NCBI GenBank assembly: GCA_038248985.1
Contig: JBBRWV010000096.1
Location: forward strand, 1 to 14,742
Reading direction: 5' to 3'
Source: JBBRWV01 sp038248985
GTDB taxonomy: Bacteria > Planctomycetota > Phycisphaerae > WQYP01
Length of the DNA: 14,742 bases
This document shows positions 6,241 to 13,259 of this stretch, piece after piece. Numbering within the stretch: the first letter of the stretch is position 1; every line of letters begins with the position of its first letter. The position numbers were made by a program, and so were the translations under genes. Below the pieces are notes generated by a model. It was not told where the DNA came from. It worked only from the letters and a program-made list of their open reading frames with translations, and made no database searches.

Positions 6241-7776
6241 TCACACCTTCGGAGCCACCGCCGGACCCGCCGTCGCCACCACCCCCACCGCCGGCTCCTG
6301 CACCTTCGGCCGGAACAACCGCACACAATTCCGCCCCGCCCCCTTCGCCGCATACACCGCGCGATCCGCCGCGTTCGTCAACTGCAACGCACTCTGAAAC
6401 ACCCGCGTCCGATCCGTTCCCGCCACCCCGATCGAACCCGTGATCGCCAACACCTTGCCTTCAAAAGTGATCCGCTCCCCCATGATCGCCTGGCGTATTT
6501 CATCCGCCATCTGCGCCGCCGCATTCGATTCCGTCTCCGTCAACACCAACGCGAACTCCTCGCCCCCGTAACGCGCGGCCAGATCAATGTTCCGCACCGC
6601 CAGCTTCAACAATTTCCCCACCCGCCGCAGCACTTCATCCCCCGCCTGGTGCCCATGCGTGTCGTTCACCTTCTTGAAGTGATCGATGTCTATAAACAGA
6701 ATCGCCAGCGGCCGCTGCAGCTTGTACGCCCGCGCAAACTGCTCTTCGAAAAATTCGTTAAACCGCGCCCGGTTCGCCAGCGTCGTCAGCGGATCCGTCG
6801 TCGCCTTGATCTGCAGCGTCTCGTTCTCTTTCTTGATCTCCTGCACCTGATGCTGCGTCTGCAACGACACTTGGATCAACGTCTGCTGCGCCTCATCCAA
6901 AATCTCCCGGTACGAGCGATTCTCCCCCAGGTTCACCTCAAACAACTTCGCCGCCTCACGCGTCGATTTGCCGATCTCACTCATCAACGCTTCAATTTGC
7001 TCCGGCGTAAACTTGAACCGCGCCGCCATCTCCTGCCGCACCCGAAAAATGTATTTCGCCGGATCCTCCGACGCAAACACCTCCCCCACAAACATCGACA
7101 CATACACCACCTCCACCAGCGGCTTCAACGTCGCATCCGCTTCCGCCGGCAGGTGATGCTGTGCAATCGGCCGCGCCAGCACCGGCGGCAACTGCCAGCT
7201 CTCCGCCAGCATCCCGCCCACAATCGTATGATCCAACTCAAACTTGCTCTGACACAACTGCATCAGCCGCTCGTGATCCCCCATCGACGTCATGTACACC
7301 GCGTCATACTCTTTCCCCAACACCCGGTGCATCACCAAAATCCCAATATCCGCCAGCAACCCGCACAAAAACGCTTCTTCCTGCTGCACAATGTTCAACT
7401 TCTTGGCAATCAGCCGCCCCGCCACCGCCGAATAAATCGAACGCTTCCAAAACAACATGTAATCAAAATCATCCCCCGGATTGCTCTTCAGATTCTGCAG
7501 CAGCGAAAAACCTAACGCCAGCGTCTTCACCGCCTGCAAACCCAAAATCACCAGCGCATGGCTGATCGTGCTTACCTGCTTGGGCAATCCGTAAAACGGC
7601 GAATTCACCGTCTTCAATATCTTCGTCGACAACGCCGGATCATTGCTGATCAGATCCGCAATCTCCGAAATGTTCACATTGTCCTGCCGCGCCAACTCCA
7701 ACGCCCGAATGGCAATCGCCGGCAGCGAAGGCAGCTGCGGAGAGTTCTTTAACTTGTCGAGTAAGGCCTGATTCAT
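6241..7776 (-). CDS. HDOD domain-GGDEF diguanylate cyclase fusion
   Basis: A 511-residue soluble signalling protein. Residues about 10-210 are an HDOD domain (LPSLPAIAIRALELA near the start; DPALSTKILKTVNSPFYG; AVKTLALGFSLL). A linker with a short coiled-coil-like stretch (about 295-325) leads to a GGDEF domain from 326. The active loop is GGEEF at 404-408, and FIDIDHFKKVND has the metal-binding Asp residues. The product-inhibition I-site RxxD is intact (R395-D398, five residues before GGEEF). It should make cyclic di-GMP from GTP and be feedback-inhibited. HDOD domains are known as regulatory modules without conserved catalytic residues. The start chosen is the ATG at 7776, where the HDOD domain begins; its ribosome site (TGGAA) is weak. 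A TTG at 7836 would add 20 residues. It shares its terminator with HU. Confidence 0.94.
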   Translation of the reverse strand: MNQALLDKLKNSPQLPSLPAIAIRALELARQDNVNISEIADLISNDPALSTKILKTVNSPFYGLPKQVSTISHALVILGLQAVKTLALGFSLLQNLKSNPGDDFDYMLFWKRSIYSAVAGRLIAKKLNIVQQEEAFLCGLLADIGILVMHRVLGKEYDAVYMTSMGDHERLMQLCQSKFELDHTIVGGMLAESWQLPPVLARPIAQHHLPAEADATLKPLVEVVYVSMFVGEVFASEDPAKYIFRVRQEMAARFKFTPEQIEALMSEIGKSTREAAKLFEVNLGENRSYREILDEAQQTLIQVSLQTQHQVQEIKKENETLQIKATTDPLTTLANRARFNEFFEEQFARAYKLQRPLAILFIDIDHFKKVNDTHGHQAGDEVLRRVGKLLKLAVRNIDLAARYGGEEFALVLTETESNAAAQMADEIRQAIMGERITFEGKVLAITGSIGVAGTDRTRVFQSALQLTNAADRAVYAAKGAGRNCVRLFRPKVQEPAVGVVATAGPAVAPKV

Positions 7777-7981
7777 CGCGCGGTTCCAGCGTAAAAACGG
7801 TAAACACTCTTCACGCGCCGCACGAAAGTAAACCAACCATGCAATCTCTGCGACACGCCCAAGTGAGTGGATTTCCGGTCACCCGTAATTCCACCCATCA
7901 AGGTTATCGTCTGTCGCACCCTCAGACTTTCACTGAACTATCCCGTTTTCCCCACGCCCCCATCCGCCCCCCTCCCGGCGC
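7777..7981. other. Spacer upstream of the HDOD-GGDEF gene
   Basis: 205 bases between two - strand genes. I looked for a cyclic di-GMP riboswitch (GEMM-type) in front of the cyclase gene and saw none. No intrinsic terminator follows the lipoprotein gene and no convincing promoter pair is visible. Read-through from the lipoprotein gene cannot be ruled out. Confidence 0.3.
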
Positions 7982-8794
7982 TCAAATCTTGTTGAACAAC
8001 GCGTCCAGCAACTTCTTCTCCAACTTCGGATCATGCCCGATAACCACCCACGCCGCCCCCACCGGCTTCACCTCCGCATAGTCCGACTGCATCGACACCC
8101 CCGACGTCCCAAACCCCGAACCCGTCACAAAAATCGGCCCGCCCAACGCCTCCGTCGGATTCGTCAATCGCTCCACCACCACCTGCACCCCAATCTCAAA
8201 AAACTCCGGCTTCCCCTCCACCGTCTTGATCGTCAACCGCACCGCACGACGCTGACTGTGCAGCGTGTTCTCCACCGCGCTCTTCACCCCCTCATTGTCC
8301 CGCTTCCACGGCTCAATGATCTGCGGCGAAGACAACGCCACCGTCGTCAACATCCCATAACGGTAATCCTTCCGCTCCAACGCAAATCCCATCCGGTGAA
8401 TCAGCAGCGTCGCTTCCTGCCACACCCGGTCGTAACTCGCCTTGTACACATACCGCGTCGTCCGATTCGGATCGATCACCTTCACCACCATCCGCCCCGG
8501 ACGCGTCGCCGCCTCCGTCGCCGCCGTCTGCCCCTCATCAGGCACGCTCTCCAGTTGCGTCGTCGCTTGCGCGGAACTCCCCGCCCGCGTGCTCGCCTGC
8601 GCGCTCGCTTGACTCCCCGCCCGCGTCCCCCCACCCGCCTCCCCCGGCACCGTCGTCAACGCCGCCACGTCCGGCAAGGCCTCCCACACCTCCACCCGCC
8701 GCACCTCGCGCATCGGACGTATATCGCTCTCGCATCCCGCGATAAATCCCGCCGCACACGAAACCATCGCCACAATAATCTGCAATTTCTTCAT
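7982..8794 (-). CDS. Hypothetical lipoprotein with low-complexity linker
   Basis: A 270-residue exported protein. Residues 1-21 are a lipoprotein signal peptide (MKK start, hydrophobic core, lipobox F-I-A-G-C with the lipidated Cys at 21). A charged stretch is followed by a low-complexity Ala/Ser/Thr/Gly/Gln linker (51-80) with a 12-residue repeat (TRAGSQASAQAS, then TRAGSSAQATTQ), encoded by two 36-base units. The C-terminal part (about 100-270) is a mixed alpha/beta domain with YDRVWQEATLLIHRMGF, of no family I recognise. The start is the ATG that gives a clean signal peptide, although GGGGGG abuts it. An in-frame ATG at 8833 sits after GGAGGAG but would put 13 unlikely residues in front. 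It diverges from the membrane protein at 8960. Confidence 0.8.
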   Translation of the reverse strand: MKKLQIIVAMVSCAAGFIAGCESDIRPMREVRRVEVWEALPDVAALTTVPGEAGGGTRAGSQASAQASTRAGSSAQATTQLESVPDEGQTAATEAATRPGRMVVKVIDPNRTTRYVYKASYDRVWQEATLLIHRMGFALERKDYRYGMLTTVALSSPQIIEPWKRDNEGVKSAVENTLHSQRRAVRLTIKTVEGKPEFFEIGVQVVVERLTNPTEALGGPIFVTGSGFGTSGVSMQSDYAEVKPVGAAWVVIGHDPKLEKKLLDALFNKI

Positions 8795-8959
8795 CCCCCC
8801 ATTGTAATGCACAACCCCCCAGCGTGAAATCATCTCCTCCGCCCTTTACCATCCCCTCCTGACCCCACTCCCGTTATCATCTACCCGCCCGCTTCACCCT
8901 CGCCGGTGAACGCCCCGCACCAACCCCCCCATCACCTCCCCTCCTCGCCCAGGAACACA
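8795..8959. other. Divergent intergenic region
   Basis: 165 C-rich bases between the lipoprotein (-) and membrane-protein (+) starts, so promoters for both should lie here. No -35/-10 pair stands out on either strand. Confidence 0.3.
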
Positions 8960-9460
8960 ATGTCCTTCACCCGCCAAAACCTCCGCTGGTCCCTCCTCGC
9001 CGCCGGTTGGCTCCTCACCTTCCTCGCCCTCCCCCTCCACGCCTGCACCCTCAACGGCTTCATGGGCTGGCAAGGTTCACTCCAAACCTTCTTCTTCCTC
9101 CGCTGGGTCTTCCAACTCCCCGCCCACCTCCTCCGCGAGTTCCCCACCGCCGGCCTCGGCTACGCCCAAGACCTCCTCTGGCTCACCTACACCCTCCTCG
9201 GCCTCGCCCTCCTCGCCTTCGCCCCCATCCTCATCCACCGCATCCGCCGCACCACCGCCATCACCGCCCTCCGCTGCCTCGCCCCCACCATGCTCCTCAC
9301 CCCCGCCACCCTCCTCATTCCCCACCAATGGCACTTCCCCCTCCCCGGCCCCGGCCTCTGGATGGTCGCCGCCGCCCAACTCCTCGTCTTCTTCGCCCTC
9401 ATCCTCGTCCCCCGCCCCGCCCCCACCGCCGACCACGCCTTCCCCCTCGGCCGCAACTAA
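8960..9460 (+). CDS. Small polytopic membrane protein, hypothetical
   Basis: A 166-residue very hydrophobic protein with four or five likely membrane helices (about 10-31, 41-58, 69-93, 104-121 and 133-151) and basic residues between them (HRIRR at 93-97), which suggests that loop faces the cytoplasm. No domain is recognised. The ATG at 8960 is preceded by AGGA with a five-base gap. A GTG at 8906 would add 18 Pro/His-rich residues and is less likely. Codon use is typical of + strand genes here: nearly every codon ends in C. It stands alone, with a lipoprotein gene diverging on one side and a repeat-like spacer on the other. High C content produces long frames by chance, but the hydrophobic pattern and the start signal support a real gene. 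Confidence 0.65.
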   Translation: MSFTRQNLRWSLLAAGWLLTFLALPLHACTLNGFMGWQGSLQTFFFLRWVFQLPAHLLREFPTAGLGYAQDLLWLTYTLLGLALLAFAPILIHRIRRTTAITALRCLAPTMLLTPATLLIPHQWHFPLPGPGLWMVAAAQLLVFFALILVPRPAPTADHAFPLGRN

Positions 9461-9764
9461 CCCCCTCCGTCCCGCACTATCATTCCCCTATGAACACTCC
9501 CTCTGCCGATCTCGCCATCAGAAGGTGGCAGCCCCGCCCGCACGCCTCATGTAAAATCTTCTTTCGAAACCGCATCGTCGCCCCCCCCTCTTCCCGGAGG
9601 GATGACAGACATTCGCCCCGGCTCGCGCCGCGCACCCGGGGAAAACGCGCCCTCGACCTCCCCGATCCCGGAGAGATCGCCGCACCAGTCCCTTCCGCAC
9701 CACCTCCGCCTCCCTCATTATCTTTCTCCCCCTCAACCCCTCACCCCCCTCGCCCTCCACCCTC
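9461..9764. other. Spacer with a probable degenerate dispersed repeat
   Basis: 304 bases between convergent genes. From about 9515 to 9690 the composition changes from the C-only style of the surroundings to a mixed GC pattern. It contains TCCCGGAG twice (9592-9599 and 9666-9673, 74 apart), the first inside TCCCGGAGGGATGACAG, and an inverted repeat CCCCGG (9616-9621) with CCGGGG (9636-9641). This pattern resembles short non-coding repeats scattered in planctomycete and verrucomicrobial genomes, recalled from memory and not checked. Frames on both strands run through it (for example from an ATG at 9490) but look like translated repeat, rich in Arg, Gly and Pro. No terminator for either flanking gene was found. 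Confidence 0.4.
9592..9682. repeat. Core of putative dispersed repeat (paired TCCCGGAG and CCCCGG/CCGGGG palindrome)
   Basis: Two TCCCGGAG boxes flank a hairpin-capable inverted repeat (six paired bases, 14-base loop). The boxes continue as GGATGACAG and AGATCGCCG, so the second copy has drifted. No target duplication or transposase is visible, so it would be a non-autonomous or static element. Confidence 0.4.
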
Positions 9765-10868
9765 TCACCGAATAACCAGCGGATCCGAACTGCCCCAATA
9801 ACGCACCGTTATCTCGCTGTACCCCAGCGAACCTGACGCCGGCGCTTCCGCCTTTGGAATACTCGTCCCCATCGGCGTCCACAACTGCGGATTCGACGCG
9901 TCCTGACCATTCATCGTCTCCACATGCCCGTCAAAAAATCCCAGGTTCATCCGCAGCGATGCATACTTCACCCCCTTCTTCCGTGTATCGCTATGCCGCA
10001 TCGAATCTCCCCGACGGTCTCCGTTCGACATGTCTATATAGTTGTACGAACGCGCATACGCCGAACTCACCCACGGCCCGTAATCCGATGACTGCCCGCC
10101 CGGTGATGTCGTGTTGTACGTCAGCGTCGTCGTGATCGCCCCCGTTCCATTCCACCACCTGCCGCCATCCGCCATGAACACCTTGCCCGCAGACGCGCCA
10201 ACCTGCGAAATCTTGTTCCGGTAGCTCCCCGGTATCACCAAAAAGGTCGTCGGCAACACATACTGATATCGATAGCTCGACGCCACCGACGGATCTGTAC
10301 GCATCTGAAAACCCAACGCCGTCACATACGAAATCATCGGATGCGGATTGCAGAATCCCGTCGGATACGATGTCGCCATCACGTCATTGTCCGGACACCG
10401 AAATATCTTCACCCCCGCATTCTTCACCCCCGTCAACGGCGAGACCCCCCCGTTTAACTGATGAAAACGATTCGCACGCGATGCGGCGCTCGTCCCCTCG
10501 TCAAACTTCACCCCCATCACTCGCGCCGTACCTGACATCCAATCCAATGGCTGAATGATCCCGCTCGGCATGTTCGCATCGCTAAAACCCGACGCCAGAG
10601 TCGCCACCGCCACCTCTGGATTCGACAGCATCGCCACGTTCGACGTCCGCGGTCCTCCCAATATCGCATCATCCCACTCCTGCGAATATACCACCATAGT
10701 CATCGTGATCCCCCGTAGGTTCGTCGCACACATCGTCGTACGCGCCATCCGACGCGCCCCCGCTAGCGACGGCATCAATATCGCCAGCAACAACGCAATA
10801 ATCGAAATCACCACCAACAGCTCTATCAGCGTAAACCCGCTCCGTTTTCGATCTCCACTCTTCAACAT
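9765..10868 (-). CDS. Type II secretion/pilin-like protein with prepilin-type cleavage motif
   Basis: A 367-residue exported protein of the prepilin-like group that is abundant in Planctomycetes and Lentisphaerae. A short basic leader (MLKSGDRKRSG) is followed by FTLIELLVVISIIALLLAI. A prepilin peptidase should cut between Gly11 and Phe12, and Glu at mature position 5 is the conserved assembly residue. The globular part has paired features of this group: NLRGITM after the helix and GFFDGHVE near the end. The start is the ATG with GGAG six bases upstream; an ATG four codons earlier overlaps that site. The gene for the one-helix CPEC protein lies 103 bases upstream on the same strand, so co-transcription is likely. 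Function is unknown; such proteins may form surface or periplasmic fibres. Confidence 0.92.
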   Translation of the reverse strand: MLKSGDRKRSGFTLIELLVVISIIALLLAILMPSLAGARRMARTTMCATNLRGITMTMVVYSQEWDDAILGGPRTSNVAMLSNPEVAVATLASGFSDANMPSGIIQPLDWMSGTARVMGVKFDEGTSAASRANRFHQLNGGVSPLTGVKNAGVKIFRCPDNDVMATSYPTGFCNPHPMISYVTALGFQMRTDPSVASSYRYQYVLPTTFLVIPGSYRNKISQVGASAGKVFMADGGRWWNGTGAITTTLTYNTTSPGGQSSDYGPWVSSAYARSYNYIDMSNGDRRGDSMRHSDTRKKGVKYASLRMNLGFFDGHVETMNGQDASNPQLWTPMGTSIPKAEAPASGSLGYSEITVRYWGSSDPLVIR

Positions 10869-10971
10869 GTTCAACTCCATTCTCTGACCAACCAAAAACC
10901 GCAGCCGGGAATCTAAAAAACACGCCTGGAATTCCACCAAGTAAGTCGTCTTTCGCTCCATCCCCGCATCT

Positions 10972-11445
10972 TCATCGCTCTCCCGTATCACCCTGCACCC
11001 CTGCTGAACTCCCCCGCGCCTCCACCTCCGCACGCGTCGGCGACGCCCGTGTAGTCATCGGCGGCCCAGGATTTCGCGCCACCACCAATCGACCGCACTC
11101 CGGACAATAGGTACGCGATGAATCTCCCACCATCTCATTCAATAACACCGGCACCGGCTTGTCCTTGATCTTCCCCTCCGCCGTCCAATAGCAAAGCTCT
11201 GCCTCCACCCCCGTGTTCTTCTTGCTGAACGGCGAATACGCCGGAAAAGATCCCACATCCTCCAAATTCACGTGGTACGCCTTCCGCGACTCCATGCAAA
11301 TCAACCACCGCCCATTCAACTCCTCCGCACTCTCGCTCCTCCCCCAATAATGCGGCAACTGCATCACCACTATCACCACGGACGCGACGATCACTCCCAC
11401 CATCATCCCCACCCCAATTTTGCTGTGAAGAATTCTCTGTACCAT
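10972..11445 (-). CDS. Single-helix membrane protein with CPEC motif, pseudopilin neighbour
   Basis: A 157-residue protein with one membrane helix at about 10-28 after a short basic N-terminus, so the rest likely lies outside the cytoplasm. It carries YCPECGRLV (Cys114, Cys117), half of a zinc-ribbon-like or redox pair, plus Cys50 and Cys85, which could complete a four-Cys site. The last 40 residues are Arg/Thr/Pro-rich and probably disordered. GAGG lies seven bases before the ATG. The pseudopilin-like gene follows downstream. I do not recognise a named family. A partner or minor component of the pseudopilin fits the context, but that is inference. Confidence 0.75.
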   Translation of the reverse strand: MVQRILHSKIGVGMMVGVIVASVVIVVMQLPHYWGRSESAEELNGRWLICMESRKAYHVNLEDVGSFPAYSPFSKKNTGVEAELCYWTAEGKIKDKPVPVLLNEMVGDSSRTYCPECGRLVVARNPGPPMTTRASPTRAEVEARGSSAGVQGDTGER

Positions 11446-12087
11446 GACCGACCTCAGTAGTATCGCCCATTAACAAAACTGCTGACCAAGCCTCGTTTCG
11501 CATCAGACGAACTGTGCTCCACAGTCTCCCAAGCAATCGCCACGCGGAAACTCTACCCCCCGGCCCCTCAACTATTATTTTCGAATTGATAAGTATTAAT
11601 GAAGTCCCCAAAGCAAAAAGCCGTTCGGACATTTCTCATGGTCGCCCAGTCAAGCCCCTCCCTTTGCCGGTTGTCCTGATTCCCTACCACCCACCTTCAA
11701 CCCTCTCCGTCCAACTCCCATGCCCCCATCTTTCCCTCTCCATTTTACATAGAAATATGTATATATCGCGATATAGTTATTTACCAACTCACCCATTCTC
11801 CCCACCTTCACTTTCGTTTCTACAGACCTCCACCACCAAACCCGGACATACCCCCCCCCCAATCCCCACCCCCGCTACCTCCCCCGCACACATTCTCAGA
11901 CCCCGCAACCAACCTCCCTCCCCGCCGCATCCCTCTTCCCCCCGGAAATCCCCCACCCTCCAGAATTCTTGCGCTTTTCCCCACCCTCCATCGTTATCCC
12001 TTCCAGATAACCCCCTCACGTCAAGCAAAAACTATTGCACCCATGCCCCGGTATGTCGATGATAGTTCTAACCTTGGAGGAATCGTC
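11446..12087. other. Long divergent spacer: AT-rich operator-like island and pyrimidine tract
   Basis: 642 bases between divergent genes. Features from left to right: a small palindrome ACTGTG-CTC-CACAGT (11511-11525); an AT-rich patch near 11570-11600 with - strand AATAAT as a possible -10 for the pseudopilin pair; two adjoining palindromes at 11746-11775; a run of ten C at 11851-11860; and a strongly pyrimidine-biased + strand from about 11680 to 12000. GGAGG at 12076-12080 is the ribosome site of the next gene. No coding sequence is supported on either strand. Confidence 0.5.
11746..11775. promoter_or_regulatory. Two adjoining palindromes, operator-like
   Basis: TACATA-GAAA-TATGTA (11746-11761) is followed with no gap by the perfect 14-base palindrome TATATCGCGATATA (11762-11775). 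Both lie in an AT-rich island inside otherwise C-rich sequence, between the divergent pseudopilin and thioredoxin-fold operons. They could bind a dimeric regulator or mark a melting site. The symmetry is seen; the role is inferred. Confidence 0.4.
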
Positions 12088-13233
12088 TTGAGCACGCCCC
12101 GGCGGAAATCAGCCCACTATATCTCGCCCTGGTTCTGCTGCGCCGCCCTCCTCCTCGCCTCTGCCCTCGCCTCCACTCTCGCCCTCGCCGAAACCCCCGC
12201 GCCGACACCCAACCGCACCCCCCGCTCCGCCAACGTCCTCTCCCTGCAACTCCAAGACCTGGATGTCGAACTCGACAACGCCGGCGCCAAAGCCGCCCTC
12301 ACCAAACAAGACGCCCGCGCCACCGTCGGCGCCGTCGCCGTCCCACTCCTCAAAAAACAAAACCTCCTCATCGAAGAACTCGGCCGCGCCGATGCCGCCG
12401 CCGGCGCCGCCCAACAATTCAAAGTCCTCCGCAATATGGCCATGATGGCCACCCTCGGCGATGAAGATATGAACAAACGCCTCAACGGCCTCGTTAAAAA
12501 CGCCGGCCCCGCCCAATCGTTCTACGCCAAAATGGCCGCCACCATGCGCGACTGGTGGATCAGCGGCGCCGACGCCAGCGCCCAGGCCAAAATCATCACC
12601 CCCATCAAAGCCCTCGCCAAACAAGCCCCCAAAGACGAGCTCCTCACTTCCTGCCTCCTCGAAATGATGTGGGTCGGCTCCGCCACCAAAGAACTCGCCA
12701 CCCAGATCGAAGACGTCATCTACAAAGATATGAAAAGCGAATCCGCCCTCCGCTACAAATCCGTCCCCCGCGTCGGACGACCCTTCCTCGTCACCGGCGT
12801 CGCACTCGTTTCCGCCCTTCAACAACCCGCACCCTTCACCAGCGAAAAATGGAAAGGCAAAGTCATCCTCATGCACGTCTGGTCCACCGGACACACCGGC
12901 AGCCGACAACAAATGGAAATGCTCAAAAAGAAATTCACCGAACTCAATCCCCTCGGCCTCGAAATCCTCGGCATCGCCAACGAAGCCAACTTCAAAGATC
13001 TCCAGGCCTATGTCGCCGACAAACAAGTCACCTGGCCCCAGCTCGTCGATCCCAAAAACCCCAACTGGCAAACCATCATGAACACCTGGCAAGTCCCCCA
13101 CCTCTCCACGATCTACCTCATCGATCGCCTCGGCATCGTCCGCGCCATCAATCCCGCTCCCGACAAATCCACAGAACTCCTCGCCGAACTGATTGAAGAA
13201 AAACTCCCCGCCGCCACAATGCCCAAAAAATAA
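12088..13233 (+). CDS. Exported thioredoxin-fold (TlpA/AhpC-like) protein without CxxC, copy 1
   Basis: A 381-residue secreted protein: signal peptide 1-34 (ALA before Glu35), an alpha-helical region of about 190 residues, then a thioredoxin-like domain from about 225 to 375. The domain is marked by PRVGRPF (227-233), KGKVILMHVW (to Trp265), VTWPQLVD and STIYLID. Where TlpA-like proteins have W-x-x-W-C-G-P-C, this one reads W-S-T-G-H-T-G-S (265-272), so both redox Cys are gone. The usual cis-Pro before TxxLID is Ser. Cys189 is the only Cys of the mature chain, so thiol exchange is unlikely and a binding or structural role is inferred. The start is a TTG with GGAGG seven bases upstream; no other start has such a site. 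A paralogue begins 26 bases downstream. Confidence 0.87.
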   Translation: MSTPRRKSAHYISPWFCCAALLLASALASTLALAETPAPTPNRTPRSANVLSLQLQDLDVELDNAGAKAALTKQDARATVGAVAVPLLKKQNLLIEELGRADAAAGAAQQFKVLRNMAMMATLGDEDMNKRLNGLVKNAGPAQSFYAKMAATMRDWWISGADASAQAKIITPIKALAKQAPKDELLTSCLLEMMWVGSATKELATQIEDVIYKDMKSESALRYKSVPRVGRPFLVTGVALVSALQQPAPFTSEKWKGKVILMHVWSTGHTGSRQQMEMLKKKFTELNPLGLEILGIANEANFKDLQAYVADKQVTWPQLVDPKNPNWQTIMNTWQVPHLSTIYLIDRLGIVRAINPAPDKSTELLAELIEEKLPAATMPKK

Positions 13234-13259
13234 CGCTCCCCCTTCCGCCTGGAGTCAAC

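Noticed and set aside
6649..7515. Long + strand frame rich in Arg, His, Leu and Gln inside the HDOD-GGDEF gene (similar ones at 667-1437 and 8033-8827)
   Set aside because: Composition is typical of the antisense of G-ending codons. The - strand genes carry clear HDOD and GGDEF motifs, a PEP-CTERM tail and a lipobox respectively.
7777..7981. Possible cyclic di-GMP riboswitch ahead of the cyclase gene
   Set aside because: None of the conserved GEMM core elements was found on the - strand.
9490..9801. + strand frame starting MNTPSADLAIRR in the 9461-9764 spacer
   Set aside because: It runs through the probable repeat, is Arg/Pro/Ser-rich, lacks a ribosome site and ends inside the convergent pseudopilin gene.
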